Numbered from the stretch's first letter, positions 27,252 to 37,158 are shown. The stretch is DNA of 42,357 nucleotides from Gloeocapsopsis crepidinum LEGE 06123 (GCF_015207655.1 NZ_JADEWN010000055.1:1-42357), one strand, 5' to 3'. The notes: generated from the letters alone by a model not told the origin. Numbers and translations are program-made.

Positions 27252-27438
27252 TTAATTAATAGCTTGAGCAACTTGTCTTTCTAAATATCTTTTTTGCATC
27301 ATTGCTATCTTTACCCGCTATAATTATTGCTTGAGATAATTGTGGATGTCTCTACTTAGTATGGCTACCTTTTGCAGGTTTGTATGTAAACCCTACTTTT
27401 AACAATATTGTTTTTATTTCTCTAATTTTCTTGGGCAG
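27252..27438 (-). pseudogene. hicA: hicA toxin pseudogene
   Basis: On the minus strand the reading L-PKKIREIKTILLKVGFTYK, then PAKGSHTK-stop-RHPQ, then AIIIAGKDSNDAK is a full HicA-like protein of about 61 residues. The GSH motif holds the catalytic histidine. Three lesions are visible. The expected ATG is CTG (27438-27436), with no in-frame ATG upstream. A TAG interrupts the GSHTKW position where HicA proteins have Trp. An A6 run after GATGC carries one base too many; removing one A restores DAKRYLERQVAQAIN and a TAA at 27254-27252. It overlaps nothing and ends 32 nt before hicB. Confidence 0.85.
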
Positions 27439-27439
27439 A

Positions 27440-28171
27440 TCATGTAGCCTTCTGATTTTTGGCTAATCCAGCACCCAAGTCTACTGTTTCTAAAGGAGTT
27501 TCTTGAATTCCATCTTCCATCCTTTGCAATCGATAAGCTTTTGCATAGGGACGAGAACTAACAATCTGCTCTAGTCTATTTTCAATAAAATGCAGCGCCA
27601 CGCCATCATCTGCAGCATATCCATCACTAATTTTTCCTGCTGATAGTAAACGATGGTAAGCAGGTCTTCTTTCTAATTCTCCATCATAATGCGGGCAATT
27701 GCTGCCCTGAAGCAAGCCAAGACAAGGTAACACGATTAATTCTCCAGGAAGCGAATCAGTAACTCCTTGCTCAAACCAGCAAATCGAACCCGCACTTAAA
27801 CCAGCAAGGATAATACTACTTTTCCATGCTTCTTTGAGAATTTTGTCTAGTTCCCACTCTTTCCAAAGCGCCAGCAAGTTCTTAGTGCTTCCACCTCCTA
27901 CATAAATAATGTCTTGCTCTAGAACTAAAGTCCTTAAGTCAACGTGTGGTGGTTTAAATAGTGACAGATGTGAGGGTGTGGATGGTAAAGTTTGATAGGA
28001 GGCGTAAAACCTTGCGATGTAATCTTCTGCATCGCCACTAGCAGTGGGAACAAAGCAGACTTTTGGTTTTTCTTTGTTAACTAAACTTAGGATGTATTGA
28101 TCTAATAGCAGGTTCTCTGGTTCCATCGAGAAACCACCGCCACCCATGGCAATAATTTGTTGGCGTGACAT
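27440..28171 (-). CDS. Peptidase E-like (family S51) hydrolase
   Basis: About 243 residues from the ATG at 28171, preceded by GGAGAGG. The sequence begins MSRQQIIAMGGGGFSMEP and has the nucleophile elbow GLSAGSICWF (Ser), FVPTASGDAEDY, IYVGGGSTKNLLALWKEW and CPHYDGELERRPAYHRL, all typical of the dipeptidase E branch of family S51, which also includes cyanophycinase. Peptidase E cleaves Asp-X dipeptides; cyanophycinase releases beta-Asp-Arg from cyanophycin. The length fits peptidase E better than cyanophycinase. The frame is open to 28213 but that start would overlap the Uma2 gene. Its stop lies directly before the hicA pseudogene. Confidence 0.85.
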   Translation of the reverse strand: MSRQQIIAMGGGGFSMEPENLLLDQYILSLVNKEKPKVCFVPTASGDAEDYIARFYASYQTLPSTPSHLSLFKPPHVDLRTLVLEQDIIYVGGGSTKNLLALWKEWELDKILKEAWKSSIILAGLSAGSICWFEQGVTDSLPGELIVLPCLGLLQGSNCPHYDGELERRPAYHRLLSAGKISDGYAADDGVALHFIENRLEQIVSSRPYAKAYRLQRMEDGIQETPLETVDLGAGLAKNQKAT

Positions 28172-28194
28172 GATGCGCGATCGCCTCTCCAAAA

Positions 28195-28830
28195 TTACAA
28201 ATGTTGTACCCAAGTGCGAAAAGCCTTGATTGCTGCGTTTCTTCCCTGCACCTTACTGTGGGCAATGTATTGGGGGATAAATTCTACAATTGGTAAGTTA
28301 GGGAAAATCTGACTTTGCTGTGTAGCAACATACTGCTGTTGCAGTACATATATTTGTAGCGATCGCCCATCATAAATCCATAACTCAGGAACACCCAAAG
28401 CTTCATAGCTACTTTTTTTAATTTCGGAAGCACTTGTAATATCAATTTCAATCGCTAAATCAGGTGGCGGGTCAACATTAGCATCAATTTTACTTTTACC
28501 TCTAATCGCTGCCTCATGCTGGATATAAAAGCAAGCATCAGGTTCTACACCACTTGCCATATCTCTACGTTTAAAAGTAGTAGAACCGAGATTTCTAAAT
28601 TCAATATCAAGTTCTTCTAGTAAAATTTCGACTAGGTTACTGATCAGAATCTTGCCATCTTCGTCTTCTGCCAGCGGTATCATAATCTCCAGCATTCCTT
28701 TGTAGTAGGCAAGGCGAGAAGCACGAGAACCTAACTCATCTACAATCTGTTCAAACTCGTTCCAGCTGATGTTTCGTAGTAGTACTCTTTGCCCTGGCTT
28801 AACATCTAGTTGATTTAGTTGTAGTTGCAT
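28195..28830 (-). CDS. Uma2-family (DUF820) putative restriction-like nuclease
   Basis: A 211-residue Uma2/DUF820 protein, a PD-(D/E)XK nuclease-fold family greatly expanded in cyanobacteria. Typical elements are GVEPDACFYI, PPDLAIEIDITSASE (Asp and Glu of the active site) and VPELWIYDGRSLQIYVL. The biological target is unknown. It is 23 bp upstream of the peptidase E-like gene on the same strand. Confidence 0.9.
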   Translation of the reverse strand: MQLQLNQLDVKPGQRVLLRNISWNEFEQIVDELGSRASRLAYYKGMLEIMIPLAEDEDGKILISNLVEILLEELDIEFRNLGSTTFKRRDMASGVEPDACFYIQHEAAIRGKSKIDANVDPPPDLAIEIDITSASEIKKSSYEALGVPELWIYDGRSLQIYVLQQQYVATQQSQIFPNLPIVEFIPQYIAHSKVQGRNAAIKAFRTWVQHL

Positions 28831-28848
28831 CCTTTAACTCCATGGGTT

Positions 28849-29730
28849 TTAGTGTTCCGCCACTTTCTGAGTTGAAACTTGTCGAACAAAGTTTTGTACC
28901 ACTTGAAAATATTTAGAACCGGCAACTTCTGCAACATTATTATGTCCCGCACCAGGAATCAAAACCAACTGCTTTGGTTCAGGCGCAGCAGCGTAGAGTT
29001 GTTCGCTCATTTGCGCAGGGACTTGCCAATCTGCAGTACCATGAAGAAATAAAACAGGAGTTTGTAAAGCGGGTACTTTACTAATTGAGTCGAAGCGCTG
29101 ACGCAAAATTAAATCAATAGGAAATATACGGTAGGCACGCTGAAAGTCAATCATGGCACGGATTGAAGTAAACGAGCTTTCGACAATTAATCCTGCCGCA
29201 TTAGGTTGTTGTAGTGCTAGGTGAATGGCGATCGCACCACCCAAAGAATGCCCATAAATAAAAATCTGACTCGGATCGATTTGTTGCTGGGTTACAAGAT
29301 AATCCCACGCCACTGCAGCGTCTTGATAAACACTCGCTTCAGAAGGAAAAGCCCCCTCACTGCGCCCGTAGCCACGATAATCAATTAGTAAGACTGAAAA
29401 ACCCATCTGGTGAAACCGATGGGCGTGAGCAACATTTGCACCAATATTGATACCGTTGCCGTGTAAATATAGCAGGACTTTTCCGTTGGATTGAGTCGCA
29501 GGAATCCACCAGCCATGAATGCGTTCTACTTGTCTTGTGGTTGTGGTGACAGGTAGCCATACTTCTTGATAGCGGAGGTTAAAAAATTCTGGTGTCGTTT
29601 GAATGATGGGTGAAGGAAAAAAAATGAAGCGGGTTTGCTGAAAAAAGAGATATACGCTCAACCCGATATAAAAGAGTGCAGCAATTAACCCAGCACTCAG
29701 CAGCCACCTCAAAGATAATTTGTTGAGCAT
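28849..29730 (-). CDS. Membrane-anchored alpha/beta hydrolase
   Basis: From the ATG at 29730 (GGAAGGG upstream) it has 293 residues. An N-terminal hydrophobic anchor (WLLSAGLIAALFYIGLSVYLFF) precedes a soluble alpha/beta hydrolase fold: LYLHGNG, IDYRGYGRSEG, nucleophile GHSLGG, LFLHGTADWQVP (acid) and GAGHNNV (His). This matches the BEM46/ABHD-like serine hydrolases whose natural substrates are mostly unknown. The frame is open to 29781, but that start has no ribosome site and would place 17 polar residues before the anchor. Confidence 0.88.
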   Translation of the reverse strand: MLNKLSLRWLLSAGLIAALFYIGLSVYLFFQQTRFIFFPSPIIQTTPEFFNLRYQEVWLPVTTTTRQVERIHGWWIPATQSNGKVLLYLHGNGINIGANVAHAHRFHQMGFSVLLIDYRGYGRSEGAFPSEASVYQDAAVAWDYLVTQQQIDPSQIFIYGHSLGGAIAIHLALQQPNAAGLIVESSFTSIRAMIDFQRAYRIFPIDLILRQRFDSISKVPALQTPVLFLHGTADWQVPAQMSEQLYAAAPEPKQLVLIPGAGHNNVAEVAGSKYFQVVQNFVRQVSTQKVAEH

Positions 29731-29816
29731 GGATACCCTTCCACTTGCGTATGGATGCACAACTTTATAATAAAAACTCACTGCTGTGCATCACTATACA
29801 GTAACTGTGGCGATCG

Positions 29817-31271
29817 CTATATCAACAATTTGGGAGTGTGTTTGTGCCATTCTGTAGCCTGCTCATAGGCATACGCAACTTGAAATAGCAGATCTTCACG
29901 CAACACATTGCCGATTAACTGTAATCCTATTGGTAAGCCTTTGTCATCAAAACCACAGGGAATACTTATTCCTGGTAAACCCGCGAGATTGACGGTAATT
30001 GTCATCAAATCAGTCAGGTACATACTTAGGGGATCGTCCGTCTTTTCTCCTGCCTTAAATGCTGTTGTAGGTACAGTTGGAGACACTAAAATATCAACAT
30101 TGGCAAACGCCTTTTCAAAGTCTTGCTTAATGAGAGTGCGGACTTTTTGTGCCTTTAAATAATACGCATCGTAATAGCCTGCTGACAGGGTGTAAGTTCC
30201 CACCATAATCCGCCGTTTGACTTCTGTACCAAACCCAGCAGCACGAGTACGGTTGTACATTGAGAGGAGATTTTCGGCATCTGTCGTGCGGAAGCCGTAT
30301 TTGACTCCATCATAACGTGCTAAGTTCGCCGAAGCCTCCGAAGGCGCAATGATGTAATAGGTAGGTAATCCATAGCGAAAGCGCGGACAGGAAATTTCTT
30401 GAATTTCTGCTCCTAAATCGCGAAGTTGCTCAATCGCTTTTGTAATAGCTTGTTCTACCGCAGGATCTAATCCTTCACCAAAGGTTTCTTTGATAATGCC
30501 AATGCGAAGATTCTTAACATCAGGTTTTAAAGCTTGCGTATAGTCTGGAACTTCGGCTTTGAGACTGGTTGAATCTTTGGGATCGTATCCAGCGATCGCA
30601 CCGAGTAAAATTGCTGCATCTTCTACAGTGCGTCCAAAGGGTCCTATTTGATCCAATGATGAAGCAAACGCCACTAAACCATAACGCGACACTAGCCCAT
30701 AAGTAGGTTTCATTCCAACAACGCCACAAAACGACGCTGGTTGACGAATTGAACCGCCAGTATCAGAACCTAGAGCAACAACACACTCTTGCGCTGCTAC
30801 TGCCGCCGCTGAACCACCAGAAGAACCACCAGGGACTCGTTCTAAATCCCAAGGATTCGCAGTGACTTGAAATGCGGAGTTTTCTGTAGAACTGCCCATC
30901 GCGAATTCATCTAAATTCGTTTTGCCCACCATGACAGTACCTGCATCGGCTAGCTTTTGCGTCACGGTTGATTCGTACGGCGGTACAAAGTTCTCCAAAA
31001 TTTTAGAAGCACACGTTGTCCGAATTCCCTTGGTACACATATTGTCTTTGATGCCAATCGGAATTCCTGCGAGTACCCCTATTTCTTCTCCCGCAGCGAT
31101 TTTGGCATCCACTGCTTGCGCCTGTGCTAGCGCTGTATCTGCTGTCACCGATAAGAAGCTGTGTAACTTCGGCTCTAATGCTGCGATGTGCTGCAAAGCT
31201 TCTTGAGTAATTTCAACCGCAGAGCGTTCTTTGCTCACCAGTTGTTGGTGCAACTCGCGGATGGATGCCAT
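29817..31271 (-). CDS. gatA: Asp-tRNA(Asn)/Glu-tRNA(Gln) amidotransferase subunit A
   Basis: A 484-residue GatA, the amidase subunit of GatCAB that converts misacylated Glu-tRNA(Gln) to Gln-tRNA(Gln). The Lys-Ser-cisSer triad is visible: Lys in GIKDN, the amidase signature [13 protein letters not shown], and [24 protein letters not shown] precedes the ATG at 31271. gatB and gatC are not in the window, as is usual in cyanobacteria where the subunits are scattered. Confidence 0.96.
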   Translation of the reverse strand: MASIRELHQQLVSKERSAVEITQEALQHIAALEPKLHSFLSVTADTALAQAQAVDAKIAAGEEIGVLAGIPIGIKDNMCTKGIRTTCASKILENFVPPYESTVTQKLADAGTVMVGKTNLDEFAMGSSTENSAFQVTANPWDLERVPGGSSGGSAAAVAAQECVVALGSDTGGSIRQPASFCGVVGMKPTYGLVSRYGLVAFASSLDQIGPFGRTVEDAAILLGAIAGYDPKDSTSLKAEVPDYTQALKPDVKNLRIGIIKETFGEGLDPAVEQAITKAIEQLRDLGAEIQEISCPRFRYGLPTYYIIAPSEASANLARYDGVKYGFRTTDAENLLSMYNRTRAAGFGTEVKRRIMVGTYTLSAGYYDAYYLKAQKVRTLIKQDFEKAFANVDILVSPTVPTTAFKAGEKTDDPLSMYLTDLMTITVNLAGLPGISIPCGFDDKGLPIGLQLIGNVLREDLLFQVAYAYEQATEWHKHTPKLLI

Positions 31272-31552
31272 TGTTTGCTCCTTTGACTTGTAATCCAGAT
31301 TATTTAGTTTAATTCAGGACTTACGTAAAAAGTGACTCGTTCAAAGGTATCGGAGGTCAGGGATCGGAGGCTAGAGAACGATCAGTAAATCTTGTAATTC
31401 CTCTTTCTGCTATCTGTGCAAGGCATTCGAGGAATCCTCATCGATATAATAGCCTCTAGTGATATTTATTTTAAGTTCTATATTTTCTTGTCTCCCTGAA
31501 CCCTGACCTCTATAGATCTTATAGTAAATATATTGCGGCTTATTTTTATCTA

Positions 31553-32398
31553 GTGTCTTTATCTCAAACTGCTCAACCAGTGAACCTCAACGTTCACATT
31601 CAAGGAAACGGTTTCCCCATTCTCTGCTTGCATGGTCATCCAGGTTCAGGGCGTAGTTTATCTGTTTTTACCAACCATTTGTCTCAGCGTTTCCGTACGG
31701 TTGCCCCAGATTTACGCGGATACGGCAGCAGTCGTACGCAACAAAATTTTTCAATGACCGATCACTTACTTGACTTGGAAGCACTGATAGACCGCTTGAA
31801 GATTCAGCGCTGTTTAGTTCTAGGATGGTCTTTGGGCGGAATTCTAGCTATGGAACTCGCACTCAAATTGCCCGAACAGGTTAGCGGGCTAATTCTCGTC
31901 GCAACTGCAGCGCGTCCTAGAGGAAATCATCCACCGATTAGCTGGCAAGATAATGTGTATACTGGTGTCGCATCTGTTATAAACTGGTTACAACCAAGTT
32001 GGCAGTGGAATATTGAGACTTTTGGTAAGCGATCGCTCTACCGCTACCTTATTCAACAACATTCTTCTACTGCCTACCGCTATCTAGCTACTGATGCGAT
32101 CGCTGCATACCTCCAAACTTCTGCTGCTGCGCAACGAGCATTAAATACTGCTTTACGATCTGGTTACGATCGCTTATCAGACTTGCACAAGATTACTTGT
32201 CCCAGCTTGATGTTAGCCGGAGCAAGTGATTTTCATATCACTGCTGAATCGAGTCTTGAAACTGCACAATACCTGAAACATTGCCAATGGCACTGTTACC
32301 CAAACACAGCTCATCTTTTCCCGTGGGAAATTCCTCAACAGGTGCTGAGTGATGTTGACCAATGGATTATTCAACACCCAGAAGCGATCAAGAAGTAA
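31553..32398 (+). CDS. Alpha/beta hydrolase
   Basis: A 281-residue alpha/beta hydrolase with LCLHGHPGSGRS (oxyanion), DLRGYGSSR, nucleophile elbow GWSLGG, LMLAGASDFHI (acid) and NTAHLFPWEIP (His). It has no signal peptide, so is probably cytoplasmic. It resembles the haloperoxidase/3-oxoadipate enol-lactonase-like group but substrate cannot be assigned. The start is GTG at 31553; no good ribosome site is seen and the next Met is well inside the domain. Confidence 0.88.
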   Translation: MSLSQTAQPVNLNVHIQGNGFPILCLHGHPGSGRSLSVFTNHLSQRFRTVAPDLRGYGSSRTQQNFSMTDHLLDLEALIDRLKIQRCLVLGWSLGGILAMELALKLPEQVSGLILVATAARPRGNHPPISWQDNVYTGVASVINWLQPSWQWNIETFGKRSLYRYLIQQHSSTAYRYLATDAIAAYLQTSAAAQRALNTALRSGYDRLSDLHKITCPSLMLAGASDFHITAESSLETAQYLKHCQWHCYPNTAHLFPWEIPQQVLSDVDQWIIQHPEAIKK

Positions 32399-32527
32399 TT
32401 AGTGAATAGTTTTGAATTTTAAGTTTTGTTAGCGTAGCGGTGCGTTAGCACGTTTTGAATTGAAGACAATAACTCATAACTCTCTTAAGCTCAACACTTC
32501 ACGACTTCCTACTTCTCCAACTCTCTT

Positions 32528-32830
32528 CTATATCTGACCGCTAAAAATTGGTGTGGCTTTAGGCTGAATCATATCTCCTAAGTCATCAGCAACTGTCAAA
32601 TTCTTAGGTTTGCAGCGCTTGACTGCTACAGCGATCCCTTGTGCGCCTTCTTGTTCTAAATCCTCTAGATACCCAGCTTTGGCAGCATTTGCTTCCTTAA
32701 CACTCAAGAAAGGACCAAAGTAATACGTGCAGCGCGGATTTTGTGTAACAATTTCTACCCACCAAGCCCAGCCTAAGCTATGAAAGAGATTAGTTAAAAC
32801 TTCTTTAAAACTATTCCAAAATGTCTTCAT
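32528..32830 (-). CDS. DUF1816 protein
   Basis: A 100-residue protein beginning MKTFWNSFKEVLTNLFHS, with GWAWWVEIVTQNPRCTYYFGPF and SVKEANAAKAGYLEDLEQEGAQGI. I recall this as the DUF1816 family, short proteins found in cyanobacteria and unassigned in function. The fold has aromatic-rich beta strands and one helix. The single gene is flanked by junk-like intergenic DNA on the left. Confidence 0.8.
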   Translation of the reverse strand: MKTFWNSFKEVLTNLFHSLGWAWWVEIVTQNPRCTYYFGPFLSVKEANAAKAGYLEDLEQEGAQGIAVAVKRCKPKNLTVADDLGDMIQPKATPIFSGQI

Positions 32831-32937
32831 GGTTTTTGCTGTTTTGTCAATTGGTTATAGATGTGACGCGGTCTGCTACTGCTTCTAAATACTTCACACT
32901 TTGTTATACTCTGTTACGCTTCTTTTTTCAAATTATC

Positions 32938-33879
32938 TTATTTTAATTTTTCTAAATGAAGCATATTTAACCATCGTTGGCGGTAAATTTCATATAGAGC
33001 CATTCCAGCTGCCACTGAGGCATTCAAGCTTGGGGTATTACCCAAAAGTGGAATCGACACCAGTACATCACAGCAGCGTTGTGTCAACAAACTCAAACCT
33101 TCTCCTTCAGCACCAATAACTAAAACAACAGACCCTGAAAATTGCACTGTATGGAGTGGTTGGCTTGCTGTTGCGGCTGTACCATAAATCCAAAATCCAG
33201 CCTCTTTAAGTTCTTCTAAAGCCCGACTGAAATTAACGACTCTAGCAACAGGAAAATTTTCTAAAGCACCAGCGGCTGCTTTCATAACGCTAGAGGTAAT
33301 TCCTGCTGCTCGTCTTTGAGGTATGACGAGTCCCTGCGCCCCGATCGCCTCAGCCGTCCGAATAATCGCTCCTAAATTGTGGGGATCAGTAATACCTTCT
33401 ACTGCTACGACCACAGGTGCCTCAGTTTTAGCTTTAGCTTTATCGATTAGTTCGCTTAAATCGCTATAAGCATAAGGCGCTATTTGAGCGGCAACTCCTT
33501 GGTGATTTGCATAATGAGTAATTTGATCCAAGCGTCTAGATTCAACTTCATCAATAACAGTACCGTTTTCTTTTGCTTGCGCAACTAACGAATGAAAACG
33601 GGAATCATAGCGCAGGCGTGAGGTAATCCAAATGCGGTTAAGCTGTCTTTGATTTTCTAGGGCAGCTAAAACAGGATGTCGTCCATAGATTAAGTCGTTG
33701 TCTTCTCTTGAAGTTGACTCTTCTGTATCAACGTTACGAATAGCAGATCTTGTAGGTGTAACGTCAACCTGCTTTGGAGATTTGAGCAAAGGTTTTGAAG
33801 TTGCATTATCCCTGATTTTTACTGGCTTACTTCGCTTTGCTCCGCCCGTAGATCTAAATTTCTGTGGTTTATTAGCCAT
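32938..33879 (-). CDS. rlmB: 23S rRNA (guanosine-2'-O)-methyltransferase, SpoU/TrmH family
   Basis: A 313-residue SPOUT methyltransferase. An ~70-residue basic N-terminal extension ([18 protein letters not shown]) precedes the substrate-binding domain ([16 protein letters not shown]) and the SpoU motifs: [32 protein letters not shown] and [23 protein letters not shown]. The last forms the knot that binds S-adenosylmethionine. RlmB modifies G2251 of 23S rRNA in E. coli; the exact target here is inferred. It is followed upstream by the mini-RNase III gene, a frequent neighbour since both act on 23S rRNA. Confidence 0.92.
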   Translation of the reverse strand: MANKPQKFRSTGGAKRSKPVKIRDNATSKPLLKSPKQVDVTPTRSAIRNVDTEESTSREDNDLIYGRHPVLAALENQRQLNRIWITSRLRYDSRFHSLVAQAKENGTVIDEVESRRLDQITHYANHQGVAAQIAPYAYSDLSELIDKAKAKTEAPVVVAVEGITDPHNLGAIIRTAEAIGAQGLVIPQRRAAGITSSVMKAAAGALENFPVARVVNFSRALEELKEAGFWIYGTAATASQPLHTVQFSGSVVLVIGAEGEGLSLLTQRCCDVLVSIPLLGNTPSLNASVAAGMALYEIYRQRWLNMLHLEKLK

Positions 33880-33977
33880 TTATGTAATAGTTAAAATGTT
33901 AAATTTTGTTGGGCATCTCTATTATCTGAATCTAACCGACAATCTTAATCAATTTCGGTATAGAGAGATAAATTCCA

Positions 33978-34487
33978 TTACTCATTGCTATGCTGCTCAA
34001 AGTCCAGTTTGTGTAGTAACTGAGTGAGACGCTGACAGTCAGTGAGATACAGGTAGCCAACTAAAGTTTCTAAACTAGATGCCTGTTGATAAATTTCCGG
34101 ATTCACTCGCTTGGGAGGTTTGGTTGCAGCATTTCGACCGCGACGGACTATATCTAGTTCAGTGCTAGTAAGGTAAGGAGTCAGCGATCGCAAATGTAAT
34201 GCCTGTGCTTCTGCTCTTACTTGTGCCACTACTAAACGATGATAAGCCTGGGAGCGCTTGGGTGGCAGTAGGTAATGACTCCTAATATAAAGCTCATAAA
34301 CTGCATCTCCTAAATACGCCAAAGCATGGGGAGAAATTGCTTGTAACTGCGATAAGTCGTCAGCCAAGGCTGGTAGCAGTTGACCTAACTTAGCATTTAA
34401 TTTACTTTCTATTATAGATGAGCCATCAAGTAGCTCTTCCTCCTTTGGGTTCACAATTGAGATTATCCTTGATACCTGAATCAGCAA
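33978..34487 (-). CDS. mrnC: Mini-ribonuclease III
   Basis: About 158-169 residues comprising only the RNase III catalytic domain, without a double-stranded-RNA-binding domain, as in Mini-III, which matures 23S rRNA ends. The signature is ALAYLGDAVYELYIRSHYLLP with the conserved Asp, plus VRRGRNAATKPPKR and SLETLVGYLYL. The frame has no ATG at its start; TTG at 34487 and GTG at 34454 (codon 12) are candidates and I cannot decide. It is 98 bp upstream of rlmB. Confidence 0.9.
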   Translation of the reverse strand: MLIQVSRIISIVNPKEEELLDGSSIIESKLNAKLGQLLPALADDLSQLQAISPHALAYLGDAVYELYIRSHYLLPPKRSQAYHRLVVAQVRAEAQALHLRSLTPYLTSTELDIVRRGRNAATKPPKRVNPEIYQQASSLETLVGYLYLTDCQRLTQLLHKLDFEQHSNE

Positions 34488-34782
34488 TCAAACCAAACTA
34501 AATCCTAGGCAGTCCCGCAATACAGCCAAGTTCATGCTAAATAATTGTTTATTATCCTCGATCCCCATTCCTTTACAAGGCTCAGGCGAGCAATTATTAC
34601 TAGCGATCGTCTTTAATAATAATTATTAAGAGCTTTCACAGTCGTTAAGCTACATACTGCTTATTTACTTTTAAAATTTAGTCAACTAGCCTTGTAGTTA
34701 TTAGCTGTCTATCAAAAAATTAAGCTACCCAGATAATACAACCGGATAGCTATGTGTTAGCTCTTCTGTTGCCAGGTCATGA
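34488..34782. other. Intergenic region, 295 bp
   Basis: Contains the terminator of the STAS gene at 34714-34751. The rest is AT-rich with no RNA gene recognised, and must hold the mini-RNase III promoter. Confidence 0.5.
34714..34751 (-). terminator. Rho-independent terminator after the STAS gene
   Basis: On the minus strand AGCTATCCGG (34751-34742) pairs over 10 positions with CTGGGTAGCT (34732-34723), allowing two G-U pairs, loop 9 nt. It is followed by TTAATTTTTT, with six T at 34719-34714. It begins 32 nt past the STAS stop. Confidence 0.75.
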
Positions 34783-35145
34783 CTATTTAATATTTTCTAG
34801 AGCTACTTCCACTGAAGGTCGCAGGGAGAGAAATTGCTCTAGACGAACCAGCTTAACTGTTTGAGTCACGCGGGCATTGGTAACGATCTGTGAAGTGCCC
34901 TCAGCGTTTTGTGCCTGTTTTGCCAGTTGCACTAGAGCGCCTAGACCTGAACTATCGACGAAGTCAATCTGCGAGAGATCCAAAATGATGTTTTTTGGTC
35001 CTTCATCGATACACTTACCAATGACTTTACGAAAGGTGGGCTCAGAAAAAGCATCTAATAGACCCGTGAACCGGAATAATTGATAGTTATCCCGCACTTC
35101 GCGAGTTCCTCTCAAACTAACTGTAATATTTAGTGGCTCAGCAAT
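34783..35145 (-). CDS. STAS-domain protein (anti-sigma factor antagonist type), probable AUU start
   Basis: A STAS protein of the SpoIIAA type: NYQLFRFTGLLDAFSEPTFRKVIGKC, then IILDLSQIDFVDSSGLGALVQLA, where the Ser of DSSGLG is the usual phosphorylation site for an anti-sigma kinase. The partner is unknown. The first conventional start is TTG at 35115 and has no ribosome site. The frame continues upstream to ATT at 35145, with a full AGGAGG at 35156-35151 and 5-nt spacing, giving an N-terminus (M)AEPLNITVSLRGTREV. No ATG, GTG or TTG in frame lies near that AGGAGG. I therefore favour an AUU start, about 120 residues. The strong terminator downstream indicates its own transcript. Confidence 0.85.
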   Translation of the reverse strand: MAEPLNITVSLRGTREVRDNYQLFRFTGLLDAFSEPTFRKVIGKCIDEGPKNIILDLSQIDFVDSSGLGALVQLAKQAQNAEGTSQIVTNARVTQTVKLVRLEQFLSLRPSVEVALENIK

Positions 35146-35348
35146 AATACCCTCCTATCTAAACCTTAATTAAAATGTTTAAAGTCGAGGCTCAAGTATA
35201 AAATCTTTTTTGAGATCTTGTCTACTACCATGAGGGAGAAATTGGGAAACTGGGGAGACGGGGCAGTTGGGGATTTCTGAGATTTCAGTGTTGAGCTTAG
35301 AGAGTTAAGAAAGTTTTAATGCCTCTGGCACCTTTGTTCGCAAACAAT

Positions 35349-36521
35349 TCAAGATTCATAGCTGCTAGTCACCCGTTCTTGTTTCGCCTCGCGCATCAAT
35401 TTGACAAACTGCTCAAATAGATAGTCAGCATCGTGAGGACCTGGACTTGCTTCTGGGTGATACTGCACTGAAAATAAAGGCAGTGACTTGTGTCGTAATC
35501 CAGCGACGGTAGAATCATTTAAGTTGAGATGAGTGACTTCGATATCCGCATCAGGTAATGAATTAGCGTCAATCGCAAAACTATGGTTTTGACTGGTAAT
35601 TTCTACACGTTGCTTAAGACCAGCAGGTTGATTAAGACCGCGATGCCCAAACTTAAGTTTAAATGTTTCTGCACCGAGAGCTTGACCTAAAATTTGATGT
35701 CCCATACAAATACCGAACATCGGTTTTTGGCTTGCTAACAGTGCTTTTGTTGTTTCAATTCCTTCTATAACTGCTGCGGGATCGCCAGGACCATTGGATA
35801 GAAAAATCCCATCAGGGTTGTATTTCAAAATTTCTTCAGATGGAGTATTTACAGGAACGACAACAATTCGACAGCCGTAACTTGCCAAGCGGCGCAGGAT
35901 ATTTCGCTTGACACCAAAATCAATCGCTACTACTGTCAAAGGTTCTGTGGCATTTTCTTGAGTAACAGGCTTAAATTCCCAAATTGATGTAGTGGGATCA
36001 GACCATTCGTAAACATTAGCAGTTGTAACTTCCCGTACAAGATTTAACCCTTTCATACTGGGGGCCGCTGTAACTTGCTCAAGTAGCTCAGATTCATCCA
36101 GAATCTCAGTAGAAATGCCCCCGTTCATAGCACCAAAAGATCTAATTTTACGAGTAAGAGCGCGAGTGTCGATACCATATATGCCTGGGATATTATGCTG
36201 CTTAAGATAATCTGGCAAGCTGTCAGTTGAGCGCCAATTACTGGGCTTATCACAGATATTACGAGCTATAGCACCTCGAATCTGTGGTCGATGGGATTCT
36301 TCATCTTCTGGATTGACACCAGTGTTACCGAGTTCCGGATAAGTAAAGATGACAATTTGACCGCAGTAACTTGGATCTGTTAAGACTTCTTGATAGCCTG
36401 TCATCCCTGTATTAAAAACAACTTCTCCTATTGTGGTTCCAGGAGCACCGAAAGAAAAACCACGATAAGCAGTTCCATCTGCAAGGACAAGCAGCGCTGG
36501 TTTAGCGTCAAATGGGGACAT
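35349..36521 (-). CDS. carA: Carbamoyl-phosphate synthase small subunit
   Basis: A 390-residue glutamine amidotransferase subunit, supplying ammonia to CarB for arginine and pyrimidine synthesis. The N-terminal half has [18 protein letters not shown] and [16 protein letters not shown]. The class I amidotransferase half has [26 protein letters not shown] (nucleophile Cys) and [13 protein letters not shown] (His, Glu). I start at the ATG 36521; an in-frame TTG at 36527 is an alternative. carB is not nearby, as is common in cyanobacteria. Confidence 0.96.
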   Translation of the reverse strand: MSPFDAKPALLVLADGTAYRGFSFGAPGTTIGEVVFNTGMTGYQEVLTDPSYCGQIVIFTYPELGNTGVNPEDEESHRPQIRGAIARNICDKPSNWRSTDSLPDYLKQHNIPGIYGIDTRALTRKIRSFGAMNGGISTEILDESELLEQVTAAPSMKGLNLVREVTTANVYEWSDPTTSIWEFKPVTQENATEPLTVVAIDFGVKRNILRRLASYGCRIVVVPVNTPSEEILKYNPDGIFLSNGPGDPAAVIEGIETTKALLASQKPMFGICMGHQILGQALGAETFKLKFGHRGLNQPAGLKQRVEITSQNHSFAIDANSLPDADIEVTHLNLNDSTVAGLRHKSLPLFSVQYHPEASPGPHDADYLFEQFVKLMREAKQERVTSSYES

Positions 36522-36640
36522 AAGCAATGAATATTCAAGGCTGACTGGCTATTGCTGGTAATTATGCCATGAGTCAACTACGACTGAGCATCGCTATGTA
36601 ATAATGCGATCGCATTTCCTCAATTTAAGCGCCTAAATGA

Positions 36641-36955
36641 CTACTTTACACCGTAGTAAAAGGCAATTTCTTTGTCTTTAAGCGGAGCAAAATCGGCATC
36701 AATCAGCATTTGATTAAGTTCTACCTGAGAAATATGCTTCGCACCAATTCGCACGATTCGCGATCGCATTGTATTAGAAACGCCACTACGCTGCCTACCT
36801 GCTTCTAGTGCCATAACTTGGCGATAGAGTTCTAGTTTTGCAGAAGGAATAGGAGTTCCATCAAAGTCAGTTCCTGAGGCGATGGCTACATCAACTGCAT
36901 CTGCACCTGTCGTTTGATTCATCGAATTTTGAGAAGTCATGGTGATTGCTGTCAT
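36641..36955 (-). CDS. Conserved cyanobacterial protein (DUF4090-like)
   Basis: A 104-residue soluble protein with GADAVDVAIASGTDFDGTPIP, LELYRQVMALEAGRQRSGVSNTMRSR and HISQVELNQMLIDADFAPLKDKEIAFYYG. From memory this resembles DUF4090, restricted to cyanobacteria and of unknown function. Met6 is an alternative start. It lies 113 bp upstream of carA on the same strand. Confidence 0.8.
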   Translation of the reverse strand: MTAITMTSQNSMNQTTGADAVDVAIASGTDFDGTPIPSAKLELYRQVMALEAGRQRSGVSNTMRSRIVRIGAKHISQVELNQMLIDADFAPLKDKEIAFYYGVK

Positions 36956-37158
36956 ACTCTACGATTGCATTTTATCAGGAGCGATCGTTGCCATGAACTA
37001 CTGCTGCGATCGGCAAACCCTAATTTGTTACCTGCAAGTACAGTAGTAATCAAATTTTAATGTGAATTTTTCACAAAATTGAGTAAACAAACACTTGCCA
37101 CCATCAAAGCTTTTGATCTAACCTCTAGCCAAATGCATACTTTCACCCTCGTTTTTCC

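Noticed and set aside
27440-28171. Cyanophycinase (cphB)
   Set aside because: Length and the HYDGELERRPAYHRL segment fit the peptidase E branch better, and no cyanophycin synthetase is nearby.
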